This document shows, one piece after another, positions 11,846-25,050 of a DNA stretch of 64,000 bases. The position numbers and the translations under genes were made by a program. The stretch comes from Cubamyces lactineus (lineage: Eukaryota; Basidiomycota; Agaricomycetes; Polyporales; Polyporaceae): positions 1,612,001 to 1,676,000 of the forward strand of contig JACDTU010000002.1 in the NCBI GenBank assembly GCA_022376465.1, read 5' to 3'. The notes below the pieces were generated by a model. The model was given only the letters and a program-made list of their open reading frames with translations, was not told the origin of the DNA and searched no databases. Every line of letters starts with the position of its first letter. The first letter of the stretch is position 1.

Positions 11846-12595
11846 GATGAGTTGAAGATGGGCGGGGAAATTGAGGGGAGTCAGATCATAAGGCTTAAGT
11901 TCAGGGCGGACAGAGAAGGGAGCGTAGGAATGATGGGCAGCTTGACGAGATCCATAGCCGCGTTGACTGCTAATATAGGGTCCGCATGATGGACCGCTAT
12001 CTGAGCCTGAGCGCAAGCGCGGGTGTGGCGGACTTCGAAGGCGTGTTCCAAGGACGTAATGGCCGCTGTTGTGACTCGAGAAGTGCGCTGACAAATGTAA
12101 CCTTGGCTTTCTCGAGGCGCCAGACCTGACCAACGGCCGCAGGCGCGGAGGCGCCTTCATGCTACCACTAAGCTGCAAGACCCTTTTCCTTACTAAGCGA
12201 GGCACGAACCTGTTTGGGCTCCTGTCGGGGCTCCGCCCACGAGACGCCCCTGTGCGATTGGCCGGAGTGACCCACGTGACAGGGAAACGTTGGCCGCCGC
12301 GGTAGTTGCGTTTTGATCCATCTTAAAGGCTAGACCTTCGCTGCAAGACATAGATTCCGTTGCACGGTTGCAACGAATATTGTGCGAACTTACGCCAGCT
12401 TGGTACGTCATGGCTCAGTGTTCGCGAAGCAGCAGGACTTGTCGCACTACGAGGAAAACCCACTATATAGACGCCCAGGCAAAGACATGTCGTCGAAAAC
12501 AGCGCTCTACTTAAAAGAATTGCATTTTCGAAGTTCTGGAGAAAGTGCGCAGATGATCAGTACGCGTCAAAATAACATGCGACCAAATGGCGAGC
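11846..12595. other. Intergenic: promoter of the arrestin-like gene and 3' flank of cytochrome b561-like gene
   Basis: A 750-base spacer. Open frames exist on both strands but lack splice support or recognisable motifs. No repeat or RNA gene seen. Confidence 0.5.
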
Positions 12596-13651
12596 CTACC
12601 TCATTCTCACCAAAACTGCTGCGAGCAAGACGATAGGGCTGATCGTGAATGCGAGCAGTCGGACGACGTAAGGACTGGTTCCTGTCGTCCAGTTAGACCA
12701 GGCACCTCCGAGGTGCGCGGCGAACAGAAAGAGCGGGAAGAGCAAATAGCCCGATAGCCTGGAGCCCCGTCGTGGAACACAAGGTTATCGTCATCAAGCT
12801 CATCTCTGGAAAGGTGACTCACCGATGGTACTTCCACACCAGCTTCGCCTTGGGGTTGCCGCCGAACAGCCGTCCGCCGAACCAAACACTGCCGCCACCG
12901 ACGACGATCTGGACAGCCATCCACGCAACAGAGACGATGCCTATGGTCTGCCGGGCCGATGTCAGTAAGGAGATCCAATGTGGCGTCGAGTGCCGATCTC
13001 AAAGGTGACTCACTCCGTGCCATGTGGTGAAGTGGGGCGAGTCGTGCAGGTACTTGCGATATACGATGGCGAGTGTGCCCAAGCTAATCGCCGGCACACC
13101 GAGAGCCAATATGGCAAGTTGGTGCCTAGTCAAGCCAGCCGCCTTAGTTTTGGCTTGAGATGTAGGTTGCAAAGTCAAAATGCCTGCATATGAGTTAGCG
13201 GAGAATGATCGGCGTAATATACCCAGACCGGAGGAATGCTGTACCATATGCGAAGAACGCAATCGAGAGGCTTTGAAGCAACGGATGGAAGAAAAACAAG
13301 CCGAGCGACGTAGGGTGGTTCGCGAAAGTGATTGCCCAGGTCGTTACTACGAATATCTTTGTAACGAGTCGGTCAAGTACGCCCATGGTTTAAACAGTGG
13401 CCCTTAACATACCGCAAGCGAGATCTATGGTCTGCATGAGTGTTTGTGCTTAATACGCAGGAGAATGGCTCGCGCACCAGTGCCGCCGCCATTGCGGGGA
13501 TGTCGCCCCTCCTGCCTTCCGGCTTCACAAATTGCTCATCGTAGCCCATTGTACTTCGCGGAGAACGTGCGCTTGGGTCCAGTTGGAGGGGTTCGTAGTC
13601 AGCGTTCGAAGGTGGGACGCCAGGAGGGGGTGAAGAGGAGTTGATTGTCAT
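12596..13651 (-). CDS. Cytochrome b561-domain membrane protein
   Basis: Eukaryotic cytochrome b561-type protein, a di-heme transmembrane electron carrier (often ascorbate/ferric reductase-like). Start ATG 13649-13651 gives MTINSSSPPPGVPPSNADYE and a soluble N-terminus of about 60 residues. Membrane exons follow: VTTWAITFANHPTSLGLFFF, FHPLLQSLSIAFFAYG, then LQPTSQAKTKAAGLTRHQL, HFTTWHG, and after an intron IGIVSVAWMAVQIVVGGGSV with KLVWKYHRLSGYLLFP. His residues in FHP, RHQ, TWHG and KYHR are candidate heme ligands in the spacing of the family. The last exon ends LLAAVLVRMR with TAG at 12596-12598. Five or more exons; a donor cg|gtgagt and acceptor ctccag join KYHR to LSGYL in frame. Cellular membrane and substrate are not known. 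Confidence 0.78.
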
Positions 13652-14122
13652 GAGCCCGTCTGAGATGCGAAAGCTTTGATTGGCGTACAGAGACTTGTGA
13701 AACAGCGGTGAGAGAGAAGGAGTACGTGTCAGAGCATGATATGCAGTTCCCGCAGCACCGGCGAGAGGGAATAGAGAGATGTGAACGCCAGAGCATGCTG
13801 AGCGATGCGAACGCGCCTGTCTGCGACTGTGCGATCGCAGGCTTGCTGAGGGAACGTTCTTCAACTTGCCGACTTTGCCCGTGCGAGCCTGCGTCTCTTT
13901 GCGGTGCCTCGGGGTCCTGTGGTCCAGGTCCCTCCTGACCGGAGATCCGGCTCGCCAGGACCCCGGATGCTTCCCCGCGGGGAACCGGAACCCCAGAGCC
14001 TCACGCTCAGCCTTAGACGCGTCCGAGTCCCATCCTCCTTCGTCTTGCACCTCGACGTTCACTCACACCCTATACCACCGTGCGAGCGTCCTTCACGACA
14101 TCGCTCACTAATACTCGACAGT
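13652..14122. other. Divergent intergenic region (cytochrome b561-like / HIBADH)
   Basis: A 471-base spacer that must hold promoters for both divergent genes. The minus-strand frame stays open upstream of the b561-like ATG, but its sequence is Arg/Ser-rich and is better read as 5' UTR. Confidence 0.5.
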
Positions 14123-15278
14123 ATGAGACCTACGCCGCGCCTTCTACGTGCGGTCGCATCAGCTGCACAACGGCAGAACAGTGTCAGTTTCATCGGCCTC
14201 GGCCGAATGGGCTCTGAGATGGCCTACAACCTCTTCTCCAGGACACTCGTGGAAAGCAATGGCGCGGCGCGGTTTGTTGTCTGTGATGCACGAGAAGAGA
14301 CCTCCCATGCCTTTGTGAAGAACTTCGCCACGCAATTCCCGGGTGCGCATGTCGAAGTCGCGACTACCCCAGCGGAGTGCGTCTTTCCCTCCGTTAAACT
14401 GTTGTGCCGCTTCTGAACGACATCAACGGGTATCTACAGGGCCTTGCTTGCGTCGCGCACGGTCGTTACCATGCTTCCTTCTTCTCCACATGTCCGGAAC
14501 GTGTATGTCGAAGAGGACGGCATCGTTCCGGCCCTGCGGTCTCTGCCTCCCGAAACGGCTCGGTCAACACTATGCATTGACTCAACCACACTCGACGTAG
14601 AGGTAGCTCGCACCGTTGCATCGGAGGTCCAGAAGGCAGGTGCGGCGATAGTGGACGCGCCTGTCTCCGGCGGTGTTACAGGCGCGAAGGCGGCTACGCT
14701 CAGCTTCCTTGTGGGAGGCCCCGAACACGCGTTCCAGCGCGCCCACCCCCACCTGTTGCACATGGGCAAGAGCATCATCTACTGCGGGGAGTCGGGAGCC
14801 GGTCTCGTTGCGAAGATTTGCAACAACCTCATACTGGGGGTGCAGCAGATCGTCGTGGCCGAGGCGATGCTGCTGGGCCAGAAGCTGGGGCTTGACCCGA
14901 AGGTGCTGGCGAGCGTCATCAACAGCTCGACTGGAGCGTGCTGGGCCTCTGCCGTGAACAACCCGGCACCATCCGCGCTACCCGACAAGTCGCCTCCGTG
15001 CGAGCGCGACTACGAGGGTGGCTTCGCAACGAGTCTGATGCTGAAGGTGAGCGTGCAGTGTGGGTGTGCGCCAGCAGCGCTCACGCGGACCCGACGTGTT
15101 GTAGGACATGGGATTGGCGACGGATCTGGCGGAATCTACGGGCATCCCGCTGCCGATGGGGCATGCGGCGGAGAAGATCTACGCGGACGTGGTGAGCGAG
15201 GACCCGGAGCTGTCAAACAAGGACTTTTCGTCGGTGTACCGATATCTGCGGGTGTCTGCGTACCCGAAGCATGTCTAG
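14123..15278 (+). CDS. HIBADH: 3-hydroxyisobutyrate dehydrogenase, mitochondrial
   Basis: NAD-dependent oxidation of 3-hydroxyisobutyrate to methylmalonate semialdehyde in valine breakdown. Start ATG 14123 gives MRPTPRLLRAVASAAQRQNS, an Arg/Ala-rich presequence typical of mitochondrial import. SFIGLGRMGSEMA is the N-terminal dinucleotide-binding motif. Exon 2 (from about 14440) carries DSTTLDVEVAR, DAPVSGGVTGAKAATLSFLVGG (substrate-binding loop) and GAGLVAKICNN with the catalytic Lys. The exon ends DYEGGFATSLMLK; after an intron (about 15047-15103) the protein continues DMGLATDLAESTGIPLPMG and ends SAYPKHV, stop TAG 15276-15278. Three exons. Family assignment is firm. Confidence 0.93.
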
Positions 15279-15746
15279 GGGGCTCTGGGACACATAGCAA
15301 AGCATGTACAGTACACACGCGGAGGTTGCAATGTTGGAAACGAGGATGTGGATCAGTATGTACGCCTCGTAGCATGCGCAGTCCCGGGCCGTTGCAGCGT
15401 ACATGGGCGTCTGTTGCAGAGAGGCTGAACGAGGGCCCGCGGCGTTGATCAACGAAATTGCGCGACTTGAAAACACTCTCTTTCGCATCTCGTCCTCCAT
15501 CATCTCTACCCTCGTCGTCCTCCCCCTCCTCCTCGCCGTCGCCCTCAACGAGCAGCATCTCTCGTTGACCGAGAACCAGCTACCATCCTTCCTGATCTGG
15601 TATAGCCACAAACTCCAGGCCGCTCGCTTAGTGCACGCCGGGACCGACTCTGTTAACATCATCCAGGTTCTTCTAAATCGCTCTTGATCACCTCCTTCCC
15701 CTCTCTCCTCCTCGCACTCTCGACCGCACACCACCTCCCGCTCTCG
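15279..15746. other. Intergenic, pyrimidine-rich
   Basis: A 468-base spacer between two genes on the same strand. It has CT-rich tracts (about 15485-15545 and 15690-15730) of the kind found near fungal transcription starts. Long open frames across it on both strands come from this bias. Confidence 0.55.
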
Positions 15747-17600
15747 ATGTCCAAGAAACCCAACGCAATCATCTTCGGTGCGCTTCCGAGCCGCACACTT
15801 GCTCCCTTGCTCGCCTGCTGATCGTAGACGCCAACCTTGCCCCGTCCCTGCAGGCGGCCTGAACACCTGTTCGCGCGCTCTTGCGGGGCTACTCGTCCCC
15901 GCCGATGGTAGCGAGCGACTTGTAGAGGTGCGTCTTACTCAATAAGTCCTAGTCCACGGTTCTCAGACCGTTATTCGGATTCCCAGAACCTCCGTATCGT
16001 GGACAAGTACTCTGTCGCGCCCGCCACTACGTAAGGGTCGATCCATTAGCTCCTCTTCGACGCCCAAGCTCACTTGAGTCGCCGTTCTCCCCTCTAGCTA
16101 CCTCGGCTCTGTCTTCCCAGACGTCCTCAAGCAGCCCAAGGTCGAGTATCGTCAGGCCAACCTCACCGTTGCCAGTGAGTCGCCCAATGTCTCACACGAA
16201 GCACCCCCCTGACCCGCTCTCCAGCGACCGTTGCATCTTGTTTCGAGCCACCAGCAGGGCAGGATCCCTACGACTACGTGTTCGATTTCACTGGGGAGAT
16301 TCAATGGGATCGGCCGGAAGCGGTAAGTGTGGTCGTCGGCTCGCTGACGTCGCGAGGTCCGCTAAGCGAGTTGCATGTTGTCCTGCAGGTCCAAATCACC
16401 CACACGTTCAAGATCGCTCGTCTGATCGGTCTGGAGGCTGCCCGGCGGAAGGTCGCAGCGTACGTTCGCATACAGCACCCGTTCTACAACTGCAAGGAGA
16501 GTGGCTCGCATGACGAGAAGGAGGACGTCAAGCCGGACGGTGTCATGGGGACGTGGTGGCACGAAGCCCTTCGTGCGCTGGGTGCTATTCCCGAGTAAGT
16601 AACGTCATGACCAGACATGTGTCAAGAAGCTCACTCGTGGCCCTCGTGTAGTCTCAACCTTGTCATTGTGCGGACAGCCCTGCCCTATGGGCCTTACGTA
16701 AATTATCTCGGTGCGTCACCTGCAATTTCTTGGGAATCATGAGGCCAATGTCTCGCACACAGCTGTCATCCCCTTCACCGCCGTTGCCGCATGCTATGGA
16801 TACCTCAAGCAGCCTATGAAAGCTGTGTAAGCTCTCCTCTTGGAGGCATCCGACTGAACGTTCAGCTGAACCACCCACCAGGAACTCGCCTGGCAAATAC
16901 CCCTCGCATACCGTGCACGTAGATGACATCGCCGGCGCAATGTGGGCGTGTGCAGAATGGATGGCGAAGACTGGACGTACAGAGGCGAACGCCATTGCCG
17001 GAGAGGAGATCCCGTTCAAGAACGAGAAGAGCAAGGTTGACCAGGTCGAGGGCATGGTCCCGCACAATCAAAAGGTCATCGCGCCTCTCTTCAACATCGT
17101 GAGTTTTCAACTTGGATCCGTCAACCTCAAGACCTGGCACTGACCGCATGTAACAGGAGGATGACTCGAAGGTGACGCTGGTGGAGCTCGGCAACGTTAT
17201 TGCGTCCTATTTCGGGACAACGTTTGACTTCCACAACTTTGTCACGAACATGGCGGCCAAGGTGCGTTCCTCTCAAAGCAGCTCTTATCATGCTGGTCGC
17301 TCAATCGACCGCATATCATCATAGTTCCGGCTAGAGGATGTCATTGAGGACATCAACGAGGTCCACGTCAGCACATGGACGAAGATGATCACAACCTCGA
17401 ACCCACCGGTCCCCCACACACAATTCTCTTCCTACATGGATGTCTACAACCTCAAGAAGCACGTCGTCGCATTCAGCGCAGACAAGATCAAGAACGTTAT
17501 CGGCTACAAGCTCAAACGACCGTATTTCAACCACGAGACCATCGGCGAGATGGTCGAGAAGCTCAAAGCGGAGCACAGCTGGCCGATTATCGACCCTTGA
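15747..17600 (+). CDS. NAD(P)-binding SDR protein, epimerase/PRISE-like
   Basis: Extended short-chain dehydrogenase/reductase related to NAD-dependent epimerases, closest in style to the PRISE group (progesterone 5-beta-reductase/iridoid synthase-like). Start ATG 15747 gives MSKKPNAIIFGGLNTCSRAL after the first intron: a Rossmann beta strand and a Gly-rich turn, then a beta strand with LRIVDKY. Later motifs are YDYVFDFTGE, RIQHPFYNCKESGSH, MGTWWHEALRALGAIP, RTALPYGPYVNYL (catalytic-region Tyr) and SHTVHVDDIAGAMW. The C-terminal half (DDSKVTLVELGNVIASYFG, then FSADKIKNVIGYKLKRP) suits substrate binding. Stop at 17598-17600. About nine short exons with 50-60-base introns. Substrate is unknown; aldehyde or enone reduction is plausible but unproved. 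Confidence 0.8.
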
Positions 17601-18026
17601 CGGGCGTACCGGCGGGTACGCAAGGATGGAATGTAAAACCTGGATCGCCTAATGATGTGTTATGGATGAGTTATGTGCTACAGCTGCTCCGTTCTTCCCC
17701 TTGTTATCTCTCGTACCGTCCCCTCACCTCGTCTACGTACACACTTTGTCTCATACCCATAATTTGCTCGCGTTGGATTTGGTCTTCCCGCTTACCGGCG
17801 CGCTAATGCCCTTGCATAATGCTGTCCCCTCCCTGTTGTTTCAATTCCAGGATTGGTTCTCAACGCTGGTTTCGCTCTTCTCCTCCCACGGTTCTCAGCA
17901 TTGCTCGTCGTCGTCCATTCAACAACTTGGCGGGCATAACCTCATCATCACGAACTTTCATGTAATTCCGGCCGATGATAAACATAAATACGAATCTGCA
18001 ACGACAACTACGGGTGAGCCTGACGG
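17601..18026. other. Convergent intergenic region
   Basis: A 426-base space between the 3' ends of two convergent genes, T-rich on the plus strand. It probably holds both 3' UTRs and poly(A) sites. Nothing else seen. Confidence 0.55.
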
Positions 18027-21000
18027 CTATGATGCAGGGGCCTGTGTGGCCTGCGCGGGAGGCGCAGGGGCAGGCTGGGGTGGAGGAGTAGGGATGATCT
18101 CATCAAGGAAGCCGGGAAGGAAGCGCTCGATCCTCTCATGTGTGGCTGCCCAGAGGGAGATCTGCCGTTCGTCACGCGTATCCTCCGGCGAGGTAGGGGG
18201 AACTAGCAAGCCGGTAGCATTCATCACCAAGAGGACGTTCTTGAGCGACTCCGGCACCGCTTCATACTGCACCGCTGGGTCAGCTTCGAGTGGCGCTGCA
18301 CGAATGACGATCCTCTTACCAATTGGTCGCGACGATCCACATGCATGAGCCGATCCAGAAGATCAAGCACCTGGATCCACAGGACCCGAATATCGGCCTT
18401 CTGGCCATCGCGCGCCTCGAATTGCATGAACGCCTTGCACAGCAGCGCCGAGGCGCGCAGGCGCGTCTCTGGGAAGCCCATGGGATCGCGCAAGAGCGTC
18501 TGCGGTTTCAGCAGCTCGTCGAGAAGCGGGAAGATGACGCGGTTGAATATGTCTTCGATTTGCCCGTGGTTGTCGTCATCTATAGGGAGCTGCGGCCCGA
18601 GGAGGATACGCTGTAGATGGACAATGGCAGCGTGACGAATCTCCCGGGAGGTGTTGGAAGCTTGACGCCCAAGCGCAGACAGGAGAGGGATTCCGTACTG
18701 GCGCAAGACTACACAGAAGTTAGCACCCAGCGGTCTCGGAATGAAGTTGGGGTGATAAAACGTACTGTAGTTCTTCTGCAAGCCCGATTCCGCGAAACGG
18801 GTCCAATACCTCTTGAGATCTGCAATCATGTCGATAGCCTTGCGGCCACGATCGACAATCGGCGAACTAACCTACTGTCAAGATGGCACAATCACATTCG
18901 AAAACAAGAGAACTCACTTGGAAGCATTCAATGACTGTGTCCGGCGTCCCTGCTGCTGTGCGTCAACAGCGATCCCAGCGACGGTCGCAAACTCGTCCAA
19001 CGCGTTGATCAAGCCGGTGAAGTTGTCTGGGGTAACGAGCTGTTGAGGACCGTCGTTTGCGATGCTTGAAAGGATGTCGAATGACTGTCTCGAGGCCTCC
19101 GGGTGGGAAATAGTAGAGCGGAGAAGCGCGAACACGACGTTCCACTCTGTCTGGGAACGAACAATGTCCGGATGTTGTTGTAAGATCAACATTAGGCCGG
19201 CAACGACTTGCTCCGCCACGGAACCTGCGACCGTTGGAGGGAGCCGTGCAAGGAGATCGAAGGCGAGGTATATTTGGTCTCGGAGGGTATGCTGTCCAGT
19301 AGGTCAGCTCAGTGACGCTTCAAACAAATGCCTGACTTACGCGTTCGGCAAGGATGAGGCATAACCGCAGCAGTGCTACGACGGCACGCTCAATGAGCAG
19401 AATGCTGTATTGTGTAGGTGTGGCCAGCAGCGCAGACAGATGCTCAAACACGATGGGCCTTCGATGATGACAGATCGGAATTGCATGGCATGAAGAGATG
19501 GGTTTGAAGCAAACTCACCAGACTTCTTGAATATATTGGGGAGTCTGACGCGCGATGCTAACCATCATCTCGAGCAAGAACACAGACGCAGGGTCGTAGG
19601 GTAACGTATACGCCGATGACTGGGCTTGACCAGGAGTGGACGACACATCCTCAAACTCGAGCTTGAGCCTTGCCACGGTTCTTTCATGGGCGAGTGCCTC
19701 CAAAGCACGGACCGCTGCAACTAGTGCCTCGGGCTCAAGTTGCCTGCCTCAACGTGAGTATATGCTCGAGCATCTGGGGCTTCAGCACTCACATGATTTG
19801 AGAGTACAGCTCGTCTAGACGACATGTCGATATACAGTCGATGGTGCACAACGTGTTTTCGACGTCGGAATCTGTGGCATCAGGGACAAGCGCATCTGTG
19901 CTTGAGGCATACGGTGTCATCAAGTACGAAGACAATGCGGATAGGAGACCGTCCGATCTTGGCGGTGTACGCGCCGGTTGACTACGACGCAAGGGAATAG
20001 TCGATGTTCCGCCCAGGAAGTCTTCCATTTGCAGCATCCGTGGCGGCAAGAGGGAATGCAGGAAGAGCGTCTGGAACATCTCGAAGATCTTTGCCTGTGT
20101 CAACATCAGGCCACCCAATATGTTGGGTTCGGCGTACCTGAGTCCAACCTTCCCGTAGTGCATTCGCATTGCCATTGACGATATTGAAGAGCACAACGGC
20201 AGCGAGTTGACCTTTGAAGTTCGTCCCGAATTTCACGGAAAGCGACGAGACAGTGACAGGTTGCCCATCGACTTCGACGACAGGGTAGTTGGGCACTTGA
20301 CTTGGTTGAGCATCGGAGAGTAGCGAGGTAGCCTGGGATAGTGAGACAACAACAAAGTCGAAGACGTCTGGCATATCGAAGTGACGCGCCAATGTAGCGC
20401 ATTGCCGAAACCCAGCAATAGCTCGTTCGATGATGTAGTCGTCATCGAATGTAATGAACGCGTACGCGATGGCGGACACCACTGGCCTCCAGACGGCCTT
20501 GAACATGTCCTCGTCAAAGAGGGAAGTGTTGCACATGAGGAACTTGCCTTGAGACTACGTCAATGACCTCAGCTCAATATCAAAAGCACAGACACATACC
20601 AGCTTGCCGTGTACGTGCCAAGAGCTCTTTCCAAGCGTATTCAAACCCGAGTTGTCCTGTGTGTTCCTCAGGCATGACGATCTCCCGCTTGCGAATGGAT
20701 TCGTAGATGTTGACCTGGCCAAGACGATAAGAATCGCACGATGTGTACTGCCATGAGGTGACGCACCAGGAATTCGGTGGAGAAGTCCGAGCCATCATTG
20801 ACACCCTTCAGGTTGCGCATATAGTCCTCCAGGGTCATACGTTTCTAATTGAGGAGGTCAGTGACAGCTCACCTATACACACTTTCAAAACTTACCCGGA
20901 TTTGCGGACTATGCTGATCCGTGTTGAGCATGATGATGGAGTATGTCAACACGTATACGGCATCCTGCGACTTGATCTCGTCTATAGACTCTTAGCAGAC

Positions 21001-23501
21001 GTCTATACTACAAGCAATACTACTCTTACCAGGTCCAGTCGCAAAATATACCTCGGCGAACGTTTCCGTGATGCGATTGATCTGCTGTGATTCTCCCGGG
21101 AGACGAAATGTTTCTAGGAGTTCTCGCAGGGCGTCTGCAACCGGTTTCTGAGGGGGATCAGCAAGGGGCCGGTATAGTTATCAGAGATCGACTTACGCCC
21201 TTGTAGTCGAACAAGGTCATGAACGCCTTCAGTACGTCAATGTTCTCAGGTTTCGATATGAAGTCACCGAGGAGGCGTTTGTCGATGCGTGCAGAGCTCT
21301 TCAAGAATTTAGCAAGACTTAGAGGACGAGGCTCATTGGGGTCATTGTAGATGAGCTTATGCTCCTCAAGGAATGCGAGGCCATTCTTCGGCTTCGTGTT
21401 GAACAGCGACGTCCCAGTAAGCATCAGCTTCTTTTTTGACTTCGCGTGCTGAAGTTCTTCGGGTGCCCGGAAGTGCTATATGATTGTCAGGCATGGACGT
21501 TCCCATCGCAATACGGAATTCCTTACCGCGGGCCACGGCTCAGATGCCTGAAGTAGAGGTAGTTAGCAGTGTTCGCTGGAGGAAACACCAGATATACCGA
21601 CACCTTCCGCCCTGGAGGCCATGTGGCCGACAAAGGCGAGCACCAAATCAAGACATAGGTACTGAGAGTTTTGCAAATGGTAGTCTTGTCCTCCGATGAT
21701 TTGGAGGGGGTAGATGCCCTGAATGGTCGTCAGCATGGTCAATGATCACACACCTGTAAAAAGACGGACCTTTGCGGAGAACTCTACTACTCGCTCGAAC
21801 ATGTTCTCGCAGTTCATGTCGCAGTCGTAGTTGACGTACAAATCGACCATGAAACTGGGATGTCGCGAAATGTGGCACAGCGTTTCTAGCAAGAGCTCCC
21901 TCGTATCCCCTCGCGCCGGCTGAACAAGAAGGCGTGGGGTAGGGGGTGGTTTCTCTGACTCGAACTCTGCCGGTACAGGCCCAAGATGAGGTGTCGAAGG
22001 AACGGAACCGCCAGGCCTAGGCGAGTTCGATAACGCTTTCTGGGCCAATGGCACGTTCTTGGCGTTTGGCACCGAAGGCGGTGCGAGCCTGTCGATTGTG
22101 AACGTAAGGAAAAGTTCTTGCTGCAGTTTCAATTCCGGCCGCATGGTTTCGAACATAGTAGCGATTGTCCGCAAAGCGGTCTGTAAAATTACGGGGTGAT
22201 CCGCGCGGGCCAGTTGGAAGAGATACTTGCAGCCATGGTCCAGGATGAGCGCTGACAGTGACGGGAACGCGCATATCCGCGAGCCGGACACCTCTATAGC
22301 AACATTAAGGGTGCGTAATGCGGTCAGACGTGTAGAGTCCGTGTGGGCCTTGTCGTTGGGATCAAGTATGTTGATGAGGACCCGCAACAGCTCGAGTATA
22401 GACGGCAAACCATCTAGCATACATGTTTTAGCACCCTTCACTTTACAGTAGCTTAGCACTACGTACATGCAGGGCGAGGTACACCGGGAGTCCCGGGAAG
22501 CTGGCTATCTGCGGGCAGGACACTCGCTTGTGGTGGCTGGAATTCACCCTCGACATTTTGCTCATCGGTGGGTGCAGACTCTTCTAAGAGCGGTTCAGAG
22601 GTAGATACGCTCATCTTCATCTCGCTCCCTTCCGAAGCACCATTGTCCGCAAGCTTGCGCTCCTCGGCCTCTGGGTCGAGGTCATATAGACGGGCGAATA
22701 CCGTCCTGACCAGCTGGTGCAGGGTACTTTCCGCAGATCGCCTGAGGATCTCTGACGACGGAAATTAATATTGACAGCCCTGAGAGGGGCCATAGCAGAC
22801 ATACCGCTTAGGCGCATTTGACAGGATGTAGTAAGGACAGTCTCCAGCATCTCACAAACCTCGATATCGCCAAGCATTCGTCCAACGTTCCCATGCATGG
22901 CGTCCTGGATCACAGTCATGATCTTGAGTAGGGTAACCTCATCGCCAGAGGAATCGCTGGCTTCAAACTTGCAACTTGACAGTGCGCTGCTCAATTCGGC
23001 TAGCGCGACCTGTAGAGATATGGCGTCTGGGTAGACGAGACCACACAGGAAGAAGTTGTGGAGAGCTGTGAGGGCGGCAGAGGTGATGGGACCGGTAGAG
23101 AGTGGAGAACGTATGATGGCAAGGAAGGGAGAAATCAACGTATTGAGAGGCAATGAATGTATGTCTGCATATGTTGCGTTAAGTTCTGAGAGAAAGGCCA
23201 AGCAGAAAGTGGTACGCGTACCTTCAACATCCTTGACTAGCCGCTTCAGGTCTTGGAAGCCTGCCATTAGCTCCTGCTCTGTGCTTCCGCGCCCTGACGC
23301 GTATGCACTGTGCGCAGTTTTGGTTACTCTCAGCCCAAGGCTACTAGCTAACGTAGAGTCGCGTGAAGTGACCGAAGGGACGGACAGTGCCCATCTAGAG
23401 TTCTTGCGCATGACCGACGTGACCGAGAGTATCTCAGAAAGCAGAATATGTTTCGGAGAAACCGAGAACGTGAAAGGAGTGCCGGGACTTGACGAATCCA
23501 T
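18027..23501 (-). CDS. GEA1: Sec7-domain ARF guanine-nucleotide exchange factor, GEA/GBF1 type
   Basis: Large Golgi ARF-GEF that loads GTP on ARF1 for COPI vesicle formation. Start ATG 23499-23501 ([19 protein letters not shown]) is the first Met before the family N-terminus [19 protein letters not shown]; a longer upstream frame starts only at a GTG. DCB/HUS-region motifs include [23 protein letters not shown] exons (about 23060-23150) and VQDAMHGN... near 22900. The Sec7 domain spans about 20.6-21.4 kb: [37 protein letters not shown], and [20 protein letters not shown], which holds the catalytic 'glutamic finger' Glu. [15 protein letters not shown] follows. HDS-like helical exons run to a Pro/Ala-rich tail, stop at 18027. 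More than fifteen exons. Lies between the proteasome gene and a convergent SDR gene. GEA versus BIG assignment rests on the N-terminus and FRLPGESQ context. Confidence 0.9.
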
Positions 23502-23818
23502 GTCGGCCCAGAGTAGATGTGACAGGACCGGAGAATGAGAGGATGTGTGCGGGGAAGGATGAGAGCTGCGTGCACGTACGCGAGACGTGTCGGTAGTAGC
23601 AGCCACTGCCGCTTTGGGAAGGCGGCTATTTGATTCACAAGCAGAACGTCACCGATCAACTACTCGCGCCTAGTCAACGACCCGCTGCCTCCGTCCCGAC
23701 TCTCGTACACGAGCGGCAGCACATACTCAAGCTCAGACAGGTCAGGCTATTTGAAGACGAAAGTCCGGGAAAGCTATCGATAATGCACGATACAATACAA
23801 TGTAAGTCAGAAACCTCT
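23502..23818. other. Intergenic: GEA promoter and PRE6 3' flank
   Basis: A 317-base spacer between two minus-strand genes. No separate gene or repeat seen. Confidence 0.55.
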
Positions 23819-25050
23819 TCACTGTCCGGAACCACTGGCCGCTTGCGACATCGCTGCTTGACCTGCAGCGGTAGCCGCCAACCTCGAACGCTTGCGCTCC
23901 GCCTCTGCAACGTGTTGTGAGACACGGGACCCGATACGTATAATACTCCCGACTTACCTGCTTCCTTCTCGCGTTCAATCTCTGCTACGATGGCTTCGAT
24001 TTGTGTAAGGTCGAGGCTCTGCGAACGGCTTAGCTTTATGAATTCACTCGTGTCATGGCGAAACGTACCGTGATCTTCCCATAGCTCTCCATAACCGTGA
24101 TCTCGATGTTCTTGGCACCCGTCTGAACCACCTCCAACAAGCTCTTCACTGTCAACTTGATAGTCTCCTCTCGAGACATCTCGTCCTTGTGGTTCTTCTC
24201 CAAGAACTCGCGGACAGTCTTTGACGAGCGGCCAATAGCGTTCGCCTGGGAAACAAGTCAGACTAACGGAAACCTTGCGTGATCAATCAAGTTCACCTTC
24301 CACTCGCTGTAGATACCTCCGGGCTCGGTTTGGTACAGGCGCGGCCGCGTGTCATGGGGGTCAAAGCCGACAATAAGGGTGGAGATACCGAACGGACGGA
24401 CACCTCCAGATTGGGTATATTTCTGGGCGCGCGGTCACGGATATGCTAACACTTCGAACGGAGTGCTACTCACCTGTTGGATACCAGCAATGTGTCTGGT
24501 GATATACTCTACAGTGACGGGGTCCTCCACAGTGAGACGATGGCTCTGACATTCTATCCGCGCCTTGTCGATCAGGACACGGCCATCAGCAGTAAGACCT
24601 GAGGTTCCAGTGAGTAGCCATTTTCTCGATACAGAAGACCTCCCTTTAGGCGTACCTGCAAACGCGAGGCAAATGTGATCGTCCAACATGGCCACCTTGC
24701 GGACGGTACGGGGGTCCTGCAGTTGCAAGACCGACTTCTTCTCGACACCAAGCACAACGACATCCTTGCCGCGTACACCGACCTACAAGGAACGTCACTG
24801 TATGAGCCACCACTCGTACGCGATCAACAAATAAACGTACCGCGCACGTCCCCTTCCTCACTGCTTCCAACGCATACTCAACCTGTGCGATGATACGCGG
24901 TTAGTATATATAGTCCGCGACCATACCTATCAAGTACGCACTTGGAATAGATGCCCATCCGGAGAGAAGACGGTAAGGGCTGCACATCACCGATGAGAAG
25001 CGTTCGTGCATAAGTACATGACACGTACCGCGATCGTAAGACCTAGACAT
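23819..25050 (-). CDS. PRE6: 20S proteasome subunit alpha type 4 (alpha4, PSMA7/Pre6)
   Basis: Non-catalytic alpha-ring subunit of the 20S core particle in nucleus and cytosol. Start ATG 25048-25050 gives [20 protein letters not shown], the alpha-subunit N-terminal signature, followed across an intron by [79 protein letters not shown] and [20 protein letters not shown] point to alpha4 rather than other alpha subunits. The end is an Ala/Gln/Ser-rich extension after [16 protein letters not shown], stop TGA at 23819-23821. About eight exons. It is divergent from the ZUP1-like deubiquitinase gene, with 282 bases between start codons. Confidence 0.94.

Noticed and set aside
13652..14062. N-terminal extension of the cytochrome b561-like protein
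   Set aside because: Open but Arg/Ser-rich, with no ATG context better than that at 13651; more likely 5' UTR.
15213..15866. Minus-strand frame of about 217 codons after HIBADH
   Set aside because: It overlaps the HIBADH 3' exon in antisense and a CT-rich spacer; it has no motif and Arg/Glu bias from the complementary CT tracts.
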